Shown: positions 21,966 through 34,180, counted from the stretch's first letter. The stretch is DNA of 64,000 nt from Heligmosomoides polygyrus polygyrus (GCA_947396885.1 OX377205.1:25593407-25657406), one strand, 5' to 3'. Notes: generated from the sequence alone by a model not told the origin. Made by a program: numbers and translations.

Positions 21966-23269
21966 TCAGGTCGTGGCTGACATGACGTCTGATGGAGAAA
22001 ATACGTCACAGTACAGGAACAAGAAAAATTTGTAGCAAATCTGACCATACTTCTACTCAGCAAACCCAATGTAAGGAAAGAATCCTACTCAAAGCAGGTT
22101 TCCCTGATTCGCCTGGCCCCAAACGATTCCGCGATGCACCAAGAAAATCTTTAGTGATACAAGGAGAACAACAAGAGAAGATAAGGCGGCATGGTTTTGA
22201 AATGTAGGGGTGCAGGTTGCGGTGAAGAAGGACTAATCTTACAAGTTCGGAGGCAGCAAAACAGCTCACAGCCTACATGGAACTGAAGAAGTTAGCAAAG
22301 GTAACCGTAGAGCCAAGAGTGTGGAGGTGCACGGCCTAAACAAGAAGCTGGTCGGGTCACAGGGAGGGAGCGAAGTTCGCCGTCCCCTACATTTCAAATC
22401 GGCCGCCAAGGAATGGCACAATCGGCTAGCCAAGGCATGGCACAGTGCTAACCTCGACGTTGGCAGACAGTGAATGGTGCTGACGGTAAGGTATTACGGA
22501 AACCAGTCGAGCTCAAAAAGAGATGGGAAGAATACTTCAAGAAACTAATACGCACGAGGAAATCTCGTCGAGAAACCCAACGGGTGGGCTCATCCCATCC
22601 TCGGCACAGGAGGAGGTTCGCAGGGCAGTAGGAAAGATGAAGCCCGGTAAGGCAGCTGGGCCTGATGGAGTACCAATGGAGGCTTAGAGGGTAGATGGAA
22701 ACTGTGGAGTTAGATTAGGCCGACACAGTTCCTCAACAGAGCCACAACAAAGGGTAGGATGCATGACCAGCGGGACAGCACCTTGGTCCCCAAGCAGATG
22801 TGAACGCTTCCAAGTGCTCCAGCTACTGAGGGATCAAACCACGATGAAGATCTACAAACGACTAGTCGACCCGAGGCTGAGAAAGAATGAGAACTGCATC
22901 TCTCAAGAGCAGTAGCTCTTCACGCCGAAGAGGTCTACCACAAACACCATCAAAGAAATGGTCGGAAAATACCCAAAGCGCTGATATCGGGCCGTACTTT
23001 GAGAAGCCCTCCGAGGGAGAGGTGTCTTGGAACGTTTGACCACGGTCATAGAGGACAAGGACAAAGGGTCGCAAACGGTCATACGAACTCCGCGCGGAGT
23101 AACAAGGAAGGTGGATCTCACAGTGGGGGAACATCAAGGGTCGGCTCTAAATCCGTTCCTTTCATGCTGACGCTTGACTGTGTAGTGAACGACCTAGAGG
23201 TTGGCTTTTTCAGGACCATCCTCTACGTGGGCGACATCGCCCTAATAGCCGATAGCCAGGAGGAGCTGG

Positions 23270-23955
23270 CTATAGAGAATAAAATTCTCTATTTATCATC
23301 AACGGCGGTCAAGGAAGGCAGCGGAAGGCCCAACCCATCATTCCTAGCCTAAGCGAGAATGATAGCCGGCTGTGTGATATCTGGCGGATATCAACACAAT
23401 TGATATCAGGAGGAACAGTGAGGTATATAAAGAGATCTCAAATATACGTACTACTCACTTTCTACTTTCACCTACCGACGCCGTCGCACTCTCTCGCCTT
23501 CCGAAGTCGTCGACTACTGTCGTCGCCAACGCCGTCAACCCTCTCCGAAACCTCTGACGTTGCCGACCACTCTCGTCTCAGACGCCACCACTCTTGCCTT
23601 CCGAAGCACCGCCGGCGTCAACGACACTCGCCTCCAACGTCGACGCCGCCGTCGCCTTCCGAAGCCTACGACGCCTTCTGAAGCCACCGATCTCCTCCGA
23701 AGCCACCGACGCCTTCCGAAGCCAGTGAACCTTTCCGAAGCCACCGACACCTTCCGAAGCACCGACACCCTCCGAAGCCACCGACGCCCTCGACCCGAAG
23801 CCACTCGACGACACTCGCCTCCGACGTCGACGCCGCCGCCGCCTTCCGGAACCTACGACGCCGACACCCGAGTCAACTTCGGTATCTTATAGTTTCATCT
23901 TTTGTTCTATTTTCTGTTATTAATAAAAGTTTCCCTGTGGTAGTCGCAAAATCTA
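23270..23955 (+). mobile_element. About 685-bp insertion in RTE family 3, LTR-like
   Basis: The RTE reading breaks after EEL and resumes at LDEKAQLWQ. The insert has a TATA-like GGTATATAAAGAG near 23420, a pyrimidine-rich minisatellite and a poly(A)-type AATAAA near 23923, an order seen in LTRs. TG...CA ends and a clear target duplication were not established, so solo LTR is only a suggestion. Confidence 0.4.
23600..23835 (+). repeat. Short tandem repeat, CCGAAGCCACCGACGCCTT-like unit
   Basis: Degenerate units of about 18 bp, (T)TCCGAAGCCACCGACNCC, inside the insertion at 23270-23955. Overlapping open frames here on both strands are compositional by-products. Confidence 0.7.
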
Positions 23956-24149
23956 ATATACTGGATGAAAAGGCGCAGCTGTGGCAGAGAACCTTCTCGT
24001 TAAACGGCCTGCGGGTGAACGTAAAAAATGAAGTTCATCAGATCTGACCTATGCACTGAACCAATCTTAGACCGTCAAGAGAAGGCAACAGAAATGAGTG
24101 CCTTTCTATCGCAAATGATCTGCTCGCGTTTGCACCGCTCTGCGAGCTG

Positions 24150-25500
24150 AGTGCCAGTGTGATGTGGGTATTCTAGTAAGTCTCATTCGCTACTGGTCTA
24201 CTGTTAATAGATCCGCATGGTAGTGACATGGCTACACTCAATGGTGGGAAGCCATGTGAGTTCATCTTACACATTTCAAGTTTTCATTTCGTACTTGCCT
24301 TTACGTCAAAAATGACAGCGCAAAGAAAAATTCGGTTGGGTAGTGTACAAATTTTCAAAAATCGAACCATTTTTCAACGAGGAAACGGTCAAAACGTCAT
24401 TCCTGAAATAAATATTTCCACCTACCATCTTCGTTGGCAAAGTAGTGTTTTAGCGATGGTGAACATCGATGCCGATGTTTTAAGATGAGAGGGCAGGGAG
24501 GCTATCCTGTTTGTTTATCAAATTAGAGCGTTAACAACAGCGCGATTTTCGCGTGTCTATCTTGTGGGACCAATTGATTTCTCAATGTCGGAAGGCGTTT
24601 GTTAATTGAAGCCACCACTTGTCAAGAAGATCAATAAAGTGGAAACCGAAAATTGCTTTCGTAGACTTTACAGCATTGTTTGGAGACACAACTAATACAA
24701 ATAACTTCCTTCGAAAGGTATGAATCCAACTAAAAGAAAAATGAATGAGACTGTATTATGACATCGTGCCATATGATCCCACGCAGGCGAAAGAGTGTGA
24801 CACGACATCGCGTCACAGGTTTGTCAATGTGCTAAAGCAGAAGTAAAGAGTAAGCAGAGAAAACAGTTGATTTGAGGTGAAATTAGACGCTCAAAAGGTC
24901 ACCTACTGTTACCGCATCGAAGCCATTGAACCCTGCCTGCTGCGCACCGTAAAAAAGGTACACCTTCAAGACGGTTCGCAAAGCAGTTACTGACGGCTCA
25001 AAATGGGAAAAGCCCAAAGCATCAATCGAAACAGGAGAGCTGGATTACATGAATTAAAATAGTCATTCAAAGATTTATTTCTTCACTACACTTCTGGACC
25101 GCTACTCCACTTTGGATGTCACAAAAAGAATTCATAAGGAGGGTGCGATGACTTGGAGAAAATAGGGTAAATGCGGAAAAATCGATCTTGTAATCTAATT
25201 CCAGGGAAGATGCCTTTTATTCCAATTCGGCAGTGTATACTATCGACGTGGTCACCGTGATGCGCTAAATCTATTAACATAGCCTGAGAAAAGTAAGGTC
25301 TTCTAAAAACTTTAAAGGGAGCTTGCGGGTATAATGAGTAGCACAATGTATGCTGTGCGCGCTATTGTTCCGAGCGAGCAAGGGAGTCTGTCACAGTTCG
25401 CAATATACAGTATGCGTCAACGGTTCTTGGACACATGCAAATAACCGCCCAAACAGCTATTTTAAAACAAATCAGAAAAAAATCATAAAATTCATTACTA
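24150..25500. other. No recognised feature
   Basis: A/T-rich sequence with only short unconvincing ORFs (the longest about 86 codons at 24228). Nothing matching a known family was recognised. Confidence 0.4.
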
Positions 25501-25509
25501 TTGATCAGG

Positions 25510-26000
25510 CACATATAAAGAAGGGGTTAAATTTTGAAATTACCTGGAGTATACGCCTTCAATCGCTCGGGGAACGCATTCACGGCGGAACGCAGGGGGT
25601 CTTCATCAAGCTCTATCCAGGCTTTCTTCGGGGCTCTTTGAAGTAAAGCAGTGTTCATGTGAAATGTTGCATAGGTTTTATTCTTCAATATGGACCAGAT
25701 TGTGTAGTCCATCGGATTGAGGTCCGGACGAGCGGGGCTACTCTTTGGCTGAGATGAAATCCGGAAAGTTGTTAGCGCAAAACTTCTGTACCACTTTAGC
25801 CTTATGAGCGGGTGCAGAATCTTGATGATAGATTCAGTCGCTTTTTCAAGGCACAGATTCCCAAGAAAAAATGTTTTTCTTCAGGATTTCCTCTAGGTAG
25901 TTTTATAGTTCGTTTTTTTCTTCTTCGACATGCAGTTCCTCCATTACAGTGCACAAACCATTTGCATTAGCCATCTTGAACAAAAGAACATTCAGGCACG
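25510..26000 (-). pseudogene. Tc1/mariner-superfamily transposase fragment
   Basis: Minus-strand text reads SIYHQDSAPAHKAKVVQKF (near 25800), then ARPDLNPMDYTIWSILKNK (near 25690), then HMNTALLQRAPKKAWIELDE and VNAFPERLKAY (near 25560). These are the second and third catalytic-acid regions of a DDE transposase, both Asp present, but in different frames. The N-terminal DNA-binding half is not evident. Confidence 0.75.
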
Positions 26001-28400
26001 AAAAATTGGTATATGAGATTGTAAGAGTAGGGCAGCAATACCACAGAAAAGATTGGTTAAGCGAAGCGCATCACCCCATATAATGTGCCTGAAACAAAGG
26101 GTCCATGAACTTAAGACGCACCCTGCATAAGTCAAAGAAAACATTTCTCGAAAACAGATAAATACTTCAGACACTTTTGAAAGAGTCATTAAATGGGGAT
26201 TCTAAATCTGTCAACTTTAAAGGATGCGGGTCACTTTGAACAAAGCGAATTGCTCAGAGTTGCTGCCCGCGTCCCCATAGAGACGATTGCTGCAACTAGG
26301 TCAAAATTGAAACGAAGTAAAAATTATCAGGAATTTCAAATTTTACTCGACGGTCCGAAGCCGTCGAGTTGAGTTCGGATTTCCAGGAGCTCGACTCCCA
26401 ACGATTCCGTCGGCGACGCCAAATACGACACCACTTATGAGTGGTTTTGTATCATGTCACGTAGCGCAAGCATTGTGATCTCACCTAGGGTGTAACTGAA
26501 CTCTGTGTTCTTCTACCAGTTAACAGCATGCAAAGACTCGGGAAACAAAACCGAAACTAACCAGCATTGCAGGCAGTCTAATTGCAAACGTCAGGTGACA
26601 GCTGCTGCCTTATGTGCATCTAAGTGCTTATCTGATTTCTTTGATCGCTTCATCGGATCAGCCTTATCAAAACGCACTCCAATAGTTGCTGTCAAATTGC
26701 ATTCCATCGGCTGAAGTCCGTTATTGACCAAATCACGTTTCATAGGTATAGGCAATATATCATAGGAGATTGCAAGCGTGTCACCCTAACAGTTTCCAGG
26801 CTCTTTAGCGTTTTGCTCCACACATAGAGTGGTCTTGAGTATCCACCGGTATCTACCGTCTATTTGGTCCATTTGGTATTACAAACTGCTGAATGGGTAT
26901 TTCAAACCGAGCAGACTTACGTTGGCTGTTCTCCCTTTATTCTTTAATTGTTCTTCAAACGTATAGAAGGCAATAACATGATTTTGGGACTACTGAGCTT
27001 AATTACACTGAGGGCGATGCTGGAACCGAAATGAAGACTATCTGTGAAATGAGAGTTTACAATTTCTGAGGCGCCTTGACAGGGCCATAGAAAATAGCTG
27101 TAGCAATGATATATTTATGATATATTTCTAAAACCTCTATCGGTTAAAGGAATTCTTTTAAACTACCTGCAGGACGAGTACCACCAATATCATGGGGAAC
27201 TACTCGCAGTATGAATATCGTAAATACGTGATTCGATTTTTGTTTACTGGTTGCTGTCCTTCCTCTGGTTGCTCGACACGATTTCACTTCCCGCGGCCAG
27301 AGTCAAGCGCGATGTTCGATTTTTGCCGAAAATTTACAGCCCCCCCCTCCAATTTCCGGAGTGGATTTGGTACGACCTCCCACTTGCCTCAATCCTTGTT
27401 TTATTTACAATCTGTGTTAACTTTTACACGTTTTATCTGATTGTGTACCCCCTCTACCCGCTGACTAGAATCTTACGAATAAGGTCCTTATGGTTTTGAG
27501 CACAGATTATTCTACAGTTCAAAATAAAGGTTTTCTGTTAGCAGCCACCCAGTCGTCACTATTCGATTTCTGCAGAATTTGTTTTTTTCAGGACGTCATG
27601 CACACGACACACGTTTCTACCTGAAGAAACGATATCAGCGTCAGAAATGATACTCTGAAACTATAGCATATAAAAGCATATAGTATAGCATATAAAATTC
27701 TGAGTGTTAATTACTAACGACCACTTAAGTGTTTTTCCTAGATTTTTTTAGAAGCGCTGCTCAATGACGGGATCGCAACCGAAGGATGGACTTCACTTGG
27801 AAATCATAAATCGATATGATAAGGAACAACCTATTCAAAAATCTCGTTTTTCATGAAAAAAAAAATTATTTTCTATCCGAGCAAACCGCCTATTCGGCCA
27901 AAATATCAAAAAACTCAAAAACATCCAAGCCTTGAATAATGCATCGTATTAGTATTAGTAAAAAAAAACATGAAAAATAGTGATTTTCTGTGTCGAAAAG
28001 GGATCTGGTCGTCCGTGCGCCAACGTCATTGGAGCGACATAATGGACGTTTACAAAAATGCATAAATGGTCATACATCAAAGGTAAACTGACGCAACTGG
28101 GACATTTTTTGGAGACTGTGAAAAATCATAGAACTTTGAAAACTAAAAATATGTAGATTTTATGCTTTGTAAAAAGCAGGAACACTCTGCAGCTCTTTGA
28201 ACAAGAGAGGAGTTTTCAAAGCAAGTGTAAGGTTTTTAAGCCCTTTGCGGAATAGGTGTTCCCTCAATCTGTTGGTTCTCAGTGAGACCTTGAAGAAAGA
28301 ACTGGTAAGATTTATCTCGTTTGTTGTCAACTTATACATTAACACAAAAGCAGATATGTTTTGAGCATCGTTTTAGATTTGGTAATTTCAGAGTTAGTCC
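26000..28400. other. No recognised feature; one candidate small membrane ORF
   Basis: Mostly A/T-rich. ATG-less and ATG ORFs at 27192-27499 could encode one hydrophobic segment (LASILVLFTICVNFYTFYLI), without any recognised family. A short perfect hairpin CTCGACGG...CCGTCGAG lies near 26347. Confidence that a gene exists here is low. Confidence 0.3.
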
Positions 28401-28415
28401 CACGATGTTTTATAA

Positions 28416-29463
28416 TATGTGTTGCGAAAGTTTCCGCCATTTTTGAATGTGCTTTTTTCTCACTAACGCTACCTTATAGCAACCGCTTCCTGTCGTCACA
28501 TCAATGGTGCAGTGCATTTGGGGAGGGCATAGTGTACGATCGCACTGCACGAGAATGGCTTGCAGGCTGTCGCAAAGGTGAGATTAACGTTCAAGATAAT
28601 TTCAGATTAGGACGTGAATCCGATGTCTGCGACAGCTGGTGGAATCAAACCCATGGCGGACTACTCGTGAACTTGCGCAGGACTCCGGGTGTGCACTACG
28701 CCACATCGCCAGGCACCTACATCAACTGGGTAAGGTGAGCAAGTTGGCGCAGTGGATTACCCATGACCTCACCGAACGCGACCGCCAGTAACGTGCTGAG
28801 GTGGCCACTCAAATGCTCTCCTACAAGTGATAGTTAGCTGAAGCCCATCATCACAGGAGATGAGAAGTGGTGCCTGTACGTCCACATCAAGAGGAGCAGA
28901 CACTGGGCTAACAAGGGTGAGCAGCCAGAGCCTCAGCCAATGGGGGGTCCTCACCCGTCGAAGATTATGCGTTCTGTTTGGTGAGATTACAAAGGTGTCA
29001 TCTACTGTAGTTGCTGGCCCGTAACGAAACTCTAACAGCGGACTTGTGCTGTCAGGATAGACTGGCCGCCAAGATGGGAGAAAAGCGTCCGAATCATGGC
29101 ACACGACAATGCTCGACCACACATTGTAAGAATGACTCGCTAAAGCTTCTCGACCTTGGATGGAAAGTGCTGACTCAGCCACCGTACAGCTCAGATATTG
29201 CGCCAACAAACTGCCCCCTTTTCCTGTCTCTCCCCAATGCCATGCAAGGAAAAACGTTCGATGACGAGGACGACATGGAGCTGGCTTTTCCGAATGAAAC
29301 CCAGAAAACTTCTACACCGACGGGATCGGGAGCCTGCCTAAAATGTGGGAAAGGGTACAGAACATGGTGGCGGTTAGTTCGTTTCTTGACGTATTTCTCT
29401 TTTTTTGTAAAACCAAAAAAATGTGGTGTCTTGAAAATGGGGAGAACTTCTGCAACAACCTAA
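28416..29463 (+). mobile_element. Mariner-like element with degenerate transposase
   Basis: Imperfect terminal inverted repeats are seen at about 28418-28450 (GTGTTGCGAAAGTTTCCGCC) and 29424-29463 (inverse of AGGTTGTTGCAGAAGTTCTC). Transposase pieces on the plus strand: GEGIVYDRTAREWLAGCRKG (28530), HLGKVSKLAQWITHDLTERD (28728), ITGDEKWCLYVHIKRSRHW (28850), AHDNARPHIVRMTR (29097), LGWKVLTQPPYSSDIAPTN (29155). The first two catalytic Asp residues are present; the third (APTD in the family) is Asn. Stops and frameshifts make it inactive. Confidence 0.88.
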
Positions 29464-29469
29464 TATTTA

Positions 29470-30536
29470 ACTCTCTTTACTGTATAAGTCTGACGCAGGT
29501 GAGGCTTTGCTAAACTATTCGTCATTTCGTGAGCTCTTATTTAAAAGCGCAGGCCTATACAAAACCTGCTCCTTACTCTACGTTTTCTAGTAGGAAAACC
29601 AATCTCTTTAAGTTTTAGAAGACTAGAGAGAATGAGCTATAAATTTTGTCGTCAGTCCCAGAAATGTGCGAACAAGTTTCCATCCCAGCTTACGATCATG
29701 CATCCTGTTTCCAATAATGCGTTTTTCATTTTCTAGTAGAGTCACAAAACTTAGGCAGAATTCTAATGTGGAGGAAAGCGGAATTCTTTCTAACTGCGCA
29801 AGACTGGAAGCACCGCAATTTATATTGGAAGACTGGAAAAGAATGAGGCAGAATCCTCGGCACTTTTTTTATGTGCCTTTAATGCGATTAGCAATTACGA
29901 TGCCATGGAAAGCTGCACTAAATGCTTTACAACTTATTATGACATTGAATTTGCTTAAAGATTATTTTGTAGTTAGAAGAGGTGTCCATTATACTAAGCA
30001 CTTTATTGCTTTTCAACAGGCGCAAGTATTGCTTCCCTTTCTAGGCGGCACCTTTGACCGGACTTTGGCTAACATTAGATTCTGTTTATGGCATGATCAG
30101 GCTTTAGCATCTATGTCTTTTAATAATTAAGCCATTTCTTTCGCATGACTCATTATTGAATCATCAGCTCTCATTTCCTGCGTCACACTATTTATTACTC
30201 ATGGAAAATTCCTTCATTGAGAAACAGGATGCGTGACTCATCCGAATTGAATCTAATTATTTATTGCTAAAGCTGAAGGGCGCCATATAAACCAAACAAA
30301 CACAGGATAACATAGTGACGATCAAATATCAATGCTTAGTCTAAAAAACAACACCAATGTATCGTGAGCCACCTGAACCACCTTGGATAACACTATGAAC
30401 TGCAAAAGAATGGGAATGATGTCTGCAGATTATTCAGAACACTCAGTGCAAAGAGCTAAAAGATATTTCCTGAAAAAGAGAAAGCATAGTAGAACATAAT
30501 ATTATGTCGAGTTGATTTAAATGAGGTTTATTAAAA
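29470..30536 (+). other. Unassigned region with a 154-codon ORF of unknown status
   Basis: An ORF at 29666-30130 contains RRGVHYTKHFIAFQQAQVLL and ends SMSFNN. No family is recognised, the base composition equals the surroundings, and no splice structure was discerned. It may be chance or a transposon relic. Confidence 0.2.
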
Positions 30537-30706
30537 TTAATAAACTTTTATATCGGCATCAAAAGTGCAGGCGTTGGCATCCAGCATAACTATGGAGTGA
30601 CTTCCAATTAGTGTGTAGGTCACTATCGAGCATTCTCGACAAAGAGGAACACCCAGGAATTCAGCCCTATATCCGGTCGAACGAAGACCAGCAGTTGCTA
30701 CGTTAG
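30537..30706 (-). CDS. Possible last exon of an unidentified gene
   Basis: The minus-strand frame encodes about 57 residues (GYRAEFLGVPLCRECSIVTY then TLIGSHSIVMLDANACTFDA) ending in a stop at 30537-30539. Ten bases beyond the stop there is an AATAAA on the minus strand, the expected distance for a nematode poly(A) signal. The open frame continues upstream into the TTAG-flanked element at 30707, which probably truncates or interrupts it. No family recognised. Confidence 0.35.
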
Positions 30707-31273
30707 CCCATTGACGGTCGCGCGGGCCGATTTCGGGGTTAAATAACTGTTCGCTGCGGCTCATTTCTCGATTTTTCGTAGTTTGCGAATATTTATTAGA
30801 TATGTTGGACTCTACCAATGCTACCTGCACAGTGGTACGAGAGTCACTCACTTCTAACGCTTCTACTTCTAAGCTTTGATAAAAAACGATCAACACTACG
30901 CACTATTCAAACTTCATAAAATCGATGCTTAGAACAGCTGCTCACATCTTGCAAAATAATCATGCACAAAACAACTAGTCCTATTTCTTGTGGAAATTTT
31001 GAAAATAGACTAGACAGAAATATTTCAGACACTTACTACATCGTATGATCACCGCCTTACATGATTCGTGGCGAACATGCACCCTTTTCCTCACAGACTG
31101 CAGACTTTCTTGAATCGGTTCTGCTTTTGAACCATTCTAGCCTTCTCGAATATGTAGCTAACCATTGAAGAGGGAGTTTCACTTCGAATATCTTGAAGTA
31201 GTGGTTCAACGAGATTCGAGTGTCCGCGCGGTCCCACACCAGGCACGCTATTTGCCGCGCGGTCGTCAATGGG
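30707..31273. mobile_element. 567-bp MITE with CCCATTGACG ends and TTAG duplication
   Basis: The left end CCCATTGACGGTCGCGCGG is mirrored at the right end by CCGCGCGGTCGTCAATGGG. Both are flanked by TTAG (30703-30706 and 31274-31277). CCC...GGG ends with a TTAA-like target recall piggyBac-type elements; the TTAG target is a variation. No transposase inside. Confidence 0.7.
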
Positions 31274-31559
31274 TTAGGTTACTTCATAGCGATGCTTCCA
31301 TAGAAACTGAAGAGGACCAACCGCATTTAAAGCGATATATCTAGATAACAAGATAGACGATAGATAACAAGATTGGGACGAAGGACAATGATAATCAAAA
31401 ACTTTTAAAAAACACTCGACGAAGTAGGAGCTTAGAAAACTAGTCGGTATGAAAATAAAGGGATAAATCCTTTGCTCAGCATATTTGTGTGCAACTATGG
31501 TATCATTATTGAAGCGGTATGATATGGTGGTAGTACAGATATGAATAATTGAAAAACCT

Positions 31560-31762
31560 AGCAAACATGAAGGCGCAAGCAGACAGCCGTGGTTTGTTGT
31601 AAGCAAATGGTCTAAAATTAACTCCTGCGATCATGAAAAAGCGTGATAACAGCAAACTATTACGTGCGAAAATGTTGGCAGCTTCCGGACTCGAACTGAA
31701 AAGCCCGCCGATGTGCTCCGACAAGGCTGCACTCCTACCGAATGCGCCACCGAGGAGCATCT
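31560..31762 (-). repeat. tRNA-like sequence, probably a SINE or tRNA pseudogene
   Basis: On the minus strand GGTGGCGCATTCGGTAGGAG resembles an A box and CAGTTCGAGTCCGG a B box, about 45 nt apart. The acceptor and anticodon stems do not pair well, so a functional tRNA gene is unlikely. Confidence 0.4.
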
Positions 31763-32455
31763 CGTGAGGTGTGGTAAAGGTTGATGGGTGTTACGCACAC
31801 GCATTCACACCTCTTTTTCAGGACTTTAAAATGGCCTCTAGGCAAAACTAACTGTGGTTCTAGACTCCGCTCACAGGGCCCTGCATCCTGTTATGATAGC
31901 AAAGGCTCACCTTGAGTTGGGAACTTTTCCTTGTGAGAAAAGAATTAATTGCTCCACTAGGCACTAGAAGCTTAGGCAGAAGAATGACAGCATTCAATCA
32001 ATGGTTGACGATCCATGAGAGAAATATCCACCGGTTCACTAGAATGTAAAAGCAATTCTCATTGAAATTGAGATCAGTCACCAACCTGAACACTGAGCCC
32101 GATTGGGCTTAGAAGACGTCAATGGATAAGAGATTAAATCATCTAGAGCACTGGTAAAACACAATAATGAACAGCTTAGCTCTGCTAGCGCGTTGGATTC
32201 TACTGTGAAAGGAGCAGAATCTAGTTCGCCTTGAACTAACCGGCAGAAAAACTCAGTATATGCTCGCTGAGAAATTCACCTCGTTCTTAATAATACGAAA
32301 CCAAAAGACCAGGTCAGATATTATTCCTCGACTTGAAGTGGTAAGAGTTTAAAAAGCTTCAGCAGATTCTCATAGCTATGCAGGGAGGAGAAGACTATTT
32401 GTAGCATTTGAACAACGATACCATAAAAACCTTGTAAAAAGCTTCTGTATTTTCT
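31763..32455. other. No recognised feature
   Basis: No ORF, repeat or RNA gene was recognised in this stretch. Confidence 0.4.
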
Positions 32456-32458
32456 CGC

Positions 32459-32884
32459 TTAGTTTCTTGTTCTGGGACTCCATAGAGGCGAGCTATATTC
32501 CAAGTGAGGCAGTACGCATGACTTGTGTAGGCCAACTAATATTTCCACTTTGAAACATTTAACATTCCGAAAGATCAGAAAAAGTGCTGTGTATGATTTT
32601 CGTACATTAAAGTCTATGTGAGATCTGAATTTGAGCGAAGGTTCAAATAAAACTCCTAAGTCTTTAACAGTGCGGCAGCCACCAACCTCATATCCCACTG
32701 GCTCTAAGGTTCCAACATGCGTCACCCGGCATTTATTCAAATTGAGGGGAGTTTCTCACTCAGATACCCATGCAACCATTTTTCCCCAAGCATTATTCAA
32801 TCCCTGCCCGAGCTCCACATAGTTATTCGAGGTATGCGATCCGCAAACTTTTATGTCATCAGCATGGGCTTGAATTCTGACAAG
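32459..32884 (-). mobile_element. CR1-type LINE fragment, C-terminal part of reverse transcriptase
   Basis: Minus strand: AHADDIKVCG (catalytic ADD, near 32860), then after about 100 nt MNKCRVTHVGTLEPVGYEV and VKDLGVLFEPSLKFRSHI, then CVLPHLEYSSPLWSP near 32480. This is the order seen in CR1/jockey reverse transcriptases. The preceding part of a CR1 RT lies at 41322-41590, see findings. Confidence 0.8.
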
Positions 32885-32960
32885 AGCCGATGTTTTAAGT
32901 AATAGTAGGAGAACGCTAGTATCCTACTACATATATATATATATGTATATATATATATGT
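32885..32960. repeat. Head motif plus (TA)n, first copy
   Basis: AGAGCCGATGTTTTAAGTAA, then AGAACGCTAGTATCCTACTA and a TA-rich run. A near-identical copy at 34999-35085 also ends in (TA)n. Each copy stands directly before a Helitron-like element (H1, H3). Confidence 0.7.
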
Positions 32961-33109
32961 CCTACTATATATAAAAGAGTAAGCGGTTGTGTCTGTCCTT
33001 CCGTCTTTCCGTCCGTCTGTCCGTCCGTCTGTCCGTCCGTCTGCCCGTCCGTCCTTCCGTCGGTCCATCTAGCTTTTCATTGACGTCGAGTGACAGGCGT
33101 CCGGGTTGA

Positions 33110-33520
33110 GACAAGGTGACCCACGTCGTGTCGCGTGCATCAGAAGACGTGTCGCCAATGTCGCGCAAAGGGCATCTCATCGTCGGCATTCAACAGGCGT
33201 CCAGCTTTAGGAGTTGTGTCACCCATGTCGCCCTGTGGGTGTCTAGGTTCAGAAGAGGTGTCACCGATGTCGTCCAAGTGGCGCTCGGATTCAGACGACG
33301 TGTCACCGATGTCGCGAAAAAGACAAACGGTTGAAAAGACGTGTTACCGACGTCGCTCGACAGGCGTCCAGCTTTAGGAGTTGTGTCACCCATGTCGCGC
33401 AGTCGGTGTCTAGGTTCAGAAGAGGTGTCACCGATGTCGCGGAATGGATGTTTGGATTAAGAAGGGGTCTCATCGATATCGTGCATAGGGTGCCGCTGTT
33501 CAGACGACATGCCACCGATG
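33110..33520 (+). repeat. 42-bp minisatellite (GGTGTCACCGATGTCG unit)
   Basis: Repeated units of about 42 bp such as GGTGTCACCGATGTCGTCCA followed by AGTGGCGCTCGGATTCAGACGA. Because 42 is divisible by three, repeats stay open in several frames and generate false ORFs with 14-residue periodicity (RRGVTDV...). Confidence 0.8.
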
Positions 33521-34180
33521 GGTGACCAGTGAAGGGGAATCAGTAATGGGGGACCGGCAAAGGAGGGTCCAGTAATGGGGCGCGGGTGTGGAAAGAAGGA
33601 GGACCAGTGAAGAGGGACCACTAAGGGGACCACTGCAGGGGAGGGTCCAGCAATGGGGAGGAGTTGAAAGAAGGAGGACCTGTGAAGAGGGGACCATTTA
33701 GGGGGACCACTGCAGGGGAGGGTCCAGTAATGGAGGGGGCTGGGAGTGGAAAGAAGGAGGACCAGTGAAGAAGGGACCACTGCAGGGGAGGGTCCAGTAA
33801 TGGGGGGGGGGGGAAGTGGAAAGAAGGAGGACCAATGAAGAGGGGACCACTAAGGGGGACCACTGCAGTGGACGGTCCAGTAATGGAGGAGGAAGTGGAA
33901 ACAGGAGGACCAGTGAAGAGGGGACCACTGAAGAGGAGGGTCCGGTGGGGACCGGTAACGGGGGAGGAGGGACCACTGAAGAGGGGATCAGTAAAAGGGA
34001 CCAGAAAAGGGGAGACCAGCAAAGGTAGAACCAGTAAAGGGGGGGGGGGGGAGTGGTGAAGGAGGCCCAATGAAGAGAGGACCAGTATAAGGGAGGGAGA
34101 GACGGTAAGGGGACCAGTGAAGATGGGACCACTGAAGGAGGGGGTCCAGTGAAGGAGACCAGTAAGGGCGGACCATGATT
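33520..34180 (+). repeat. Purine-rich minisatellite (GGGGACCACTGCAGGGGAGG)
   Basis: Irregular tandem repeats of GGGACCAGTRAAGRGGGGACC and GGGTCCAGTAATGGGG with G runs up to about 10. Strong purine strand asymmetry. Long ORFs on the opposite strand (up to 245 codons of PSSLVLLLSTP-type repeats) are repeat artefacts, not proteins. Related GGGACCAGTAAGG text occurs at 41870-41960 and 42914-43560. Confidence 0.8.

Larger units (their letters stand above)
22210..24140 (+). mobile_element. RTE-type LINE (family 3), decayed and interrupted
   Basis: Plus-strand pieces: connecting region near 22260, SAQEEVRRAVGKMKPGKAAG near 22600, TTMKIYKRLVDPRLRKNENC near 22840, VGEHQGSALNPFLFMLTLDC-like text near 23120, TILYVGDIALIADSQEEL near 23215. 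After an insertion it resumes at about 23955 with LDEKAQLWQ and GLRVNVKN. The catalytic YADD reads YVGD. Many stops and frameshifts; dead copy. Confidence 0.85.

Noticed and set aside
31675..31762. Functional tRNA gene on the minus strand
   Set aside because: A and B box-like motifs are present, but acceptor, D and anticodon stems do not pair acceptably.
32940..33070. Possible CRISPR-like array (regular GTCCGTCC spacing)
   Set aside because: It is a simple microsatellite in a eukaryotic element; no repeat-spacer structure.
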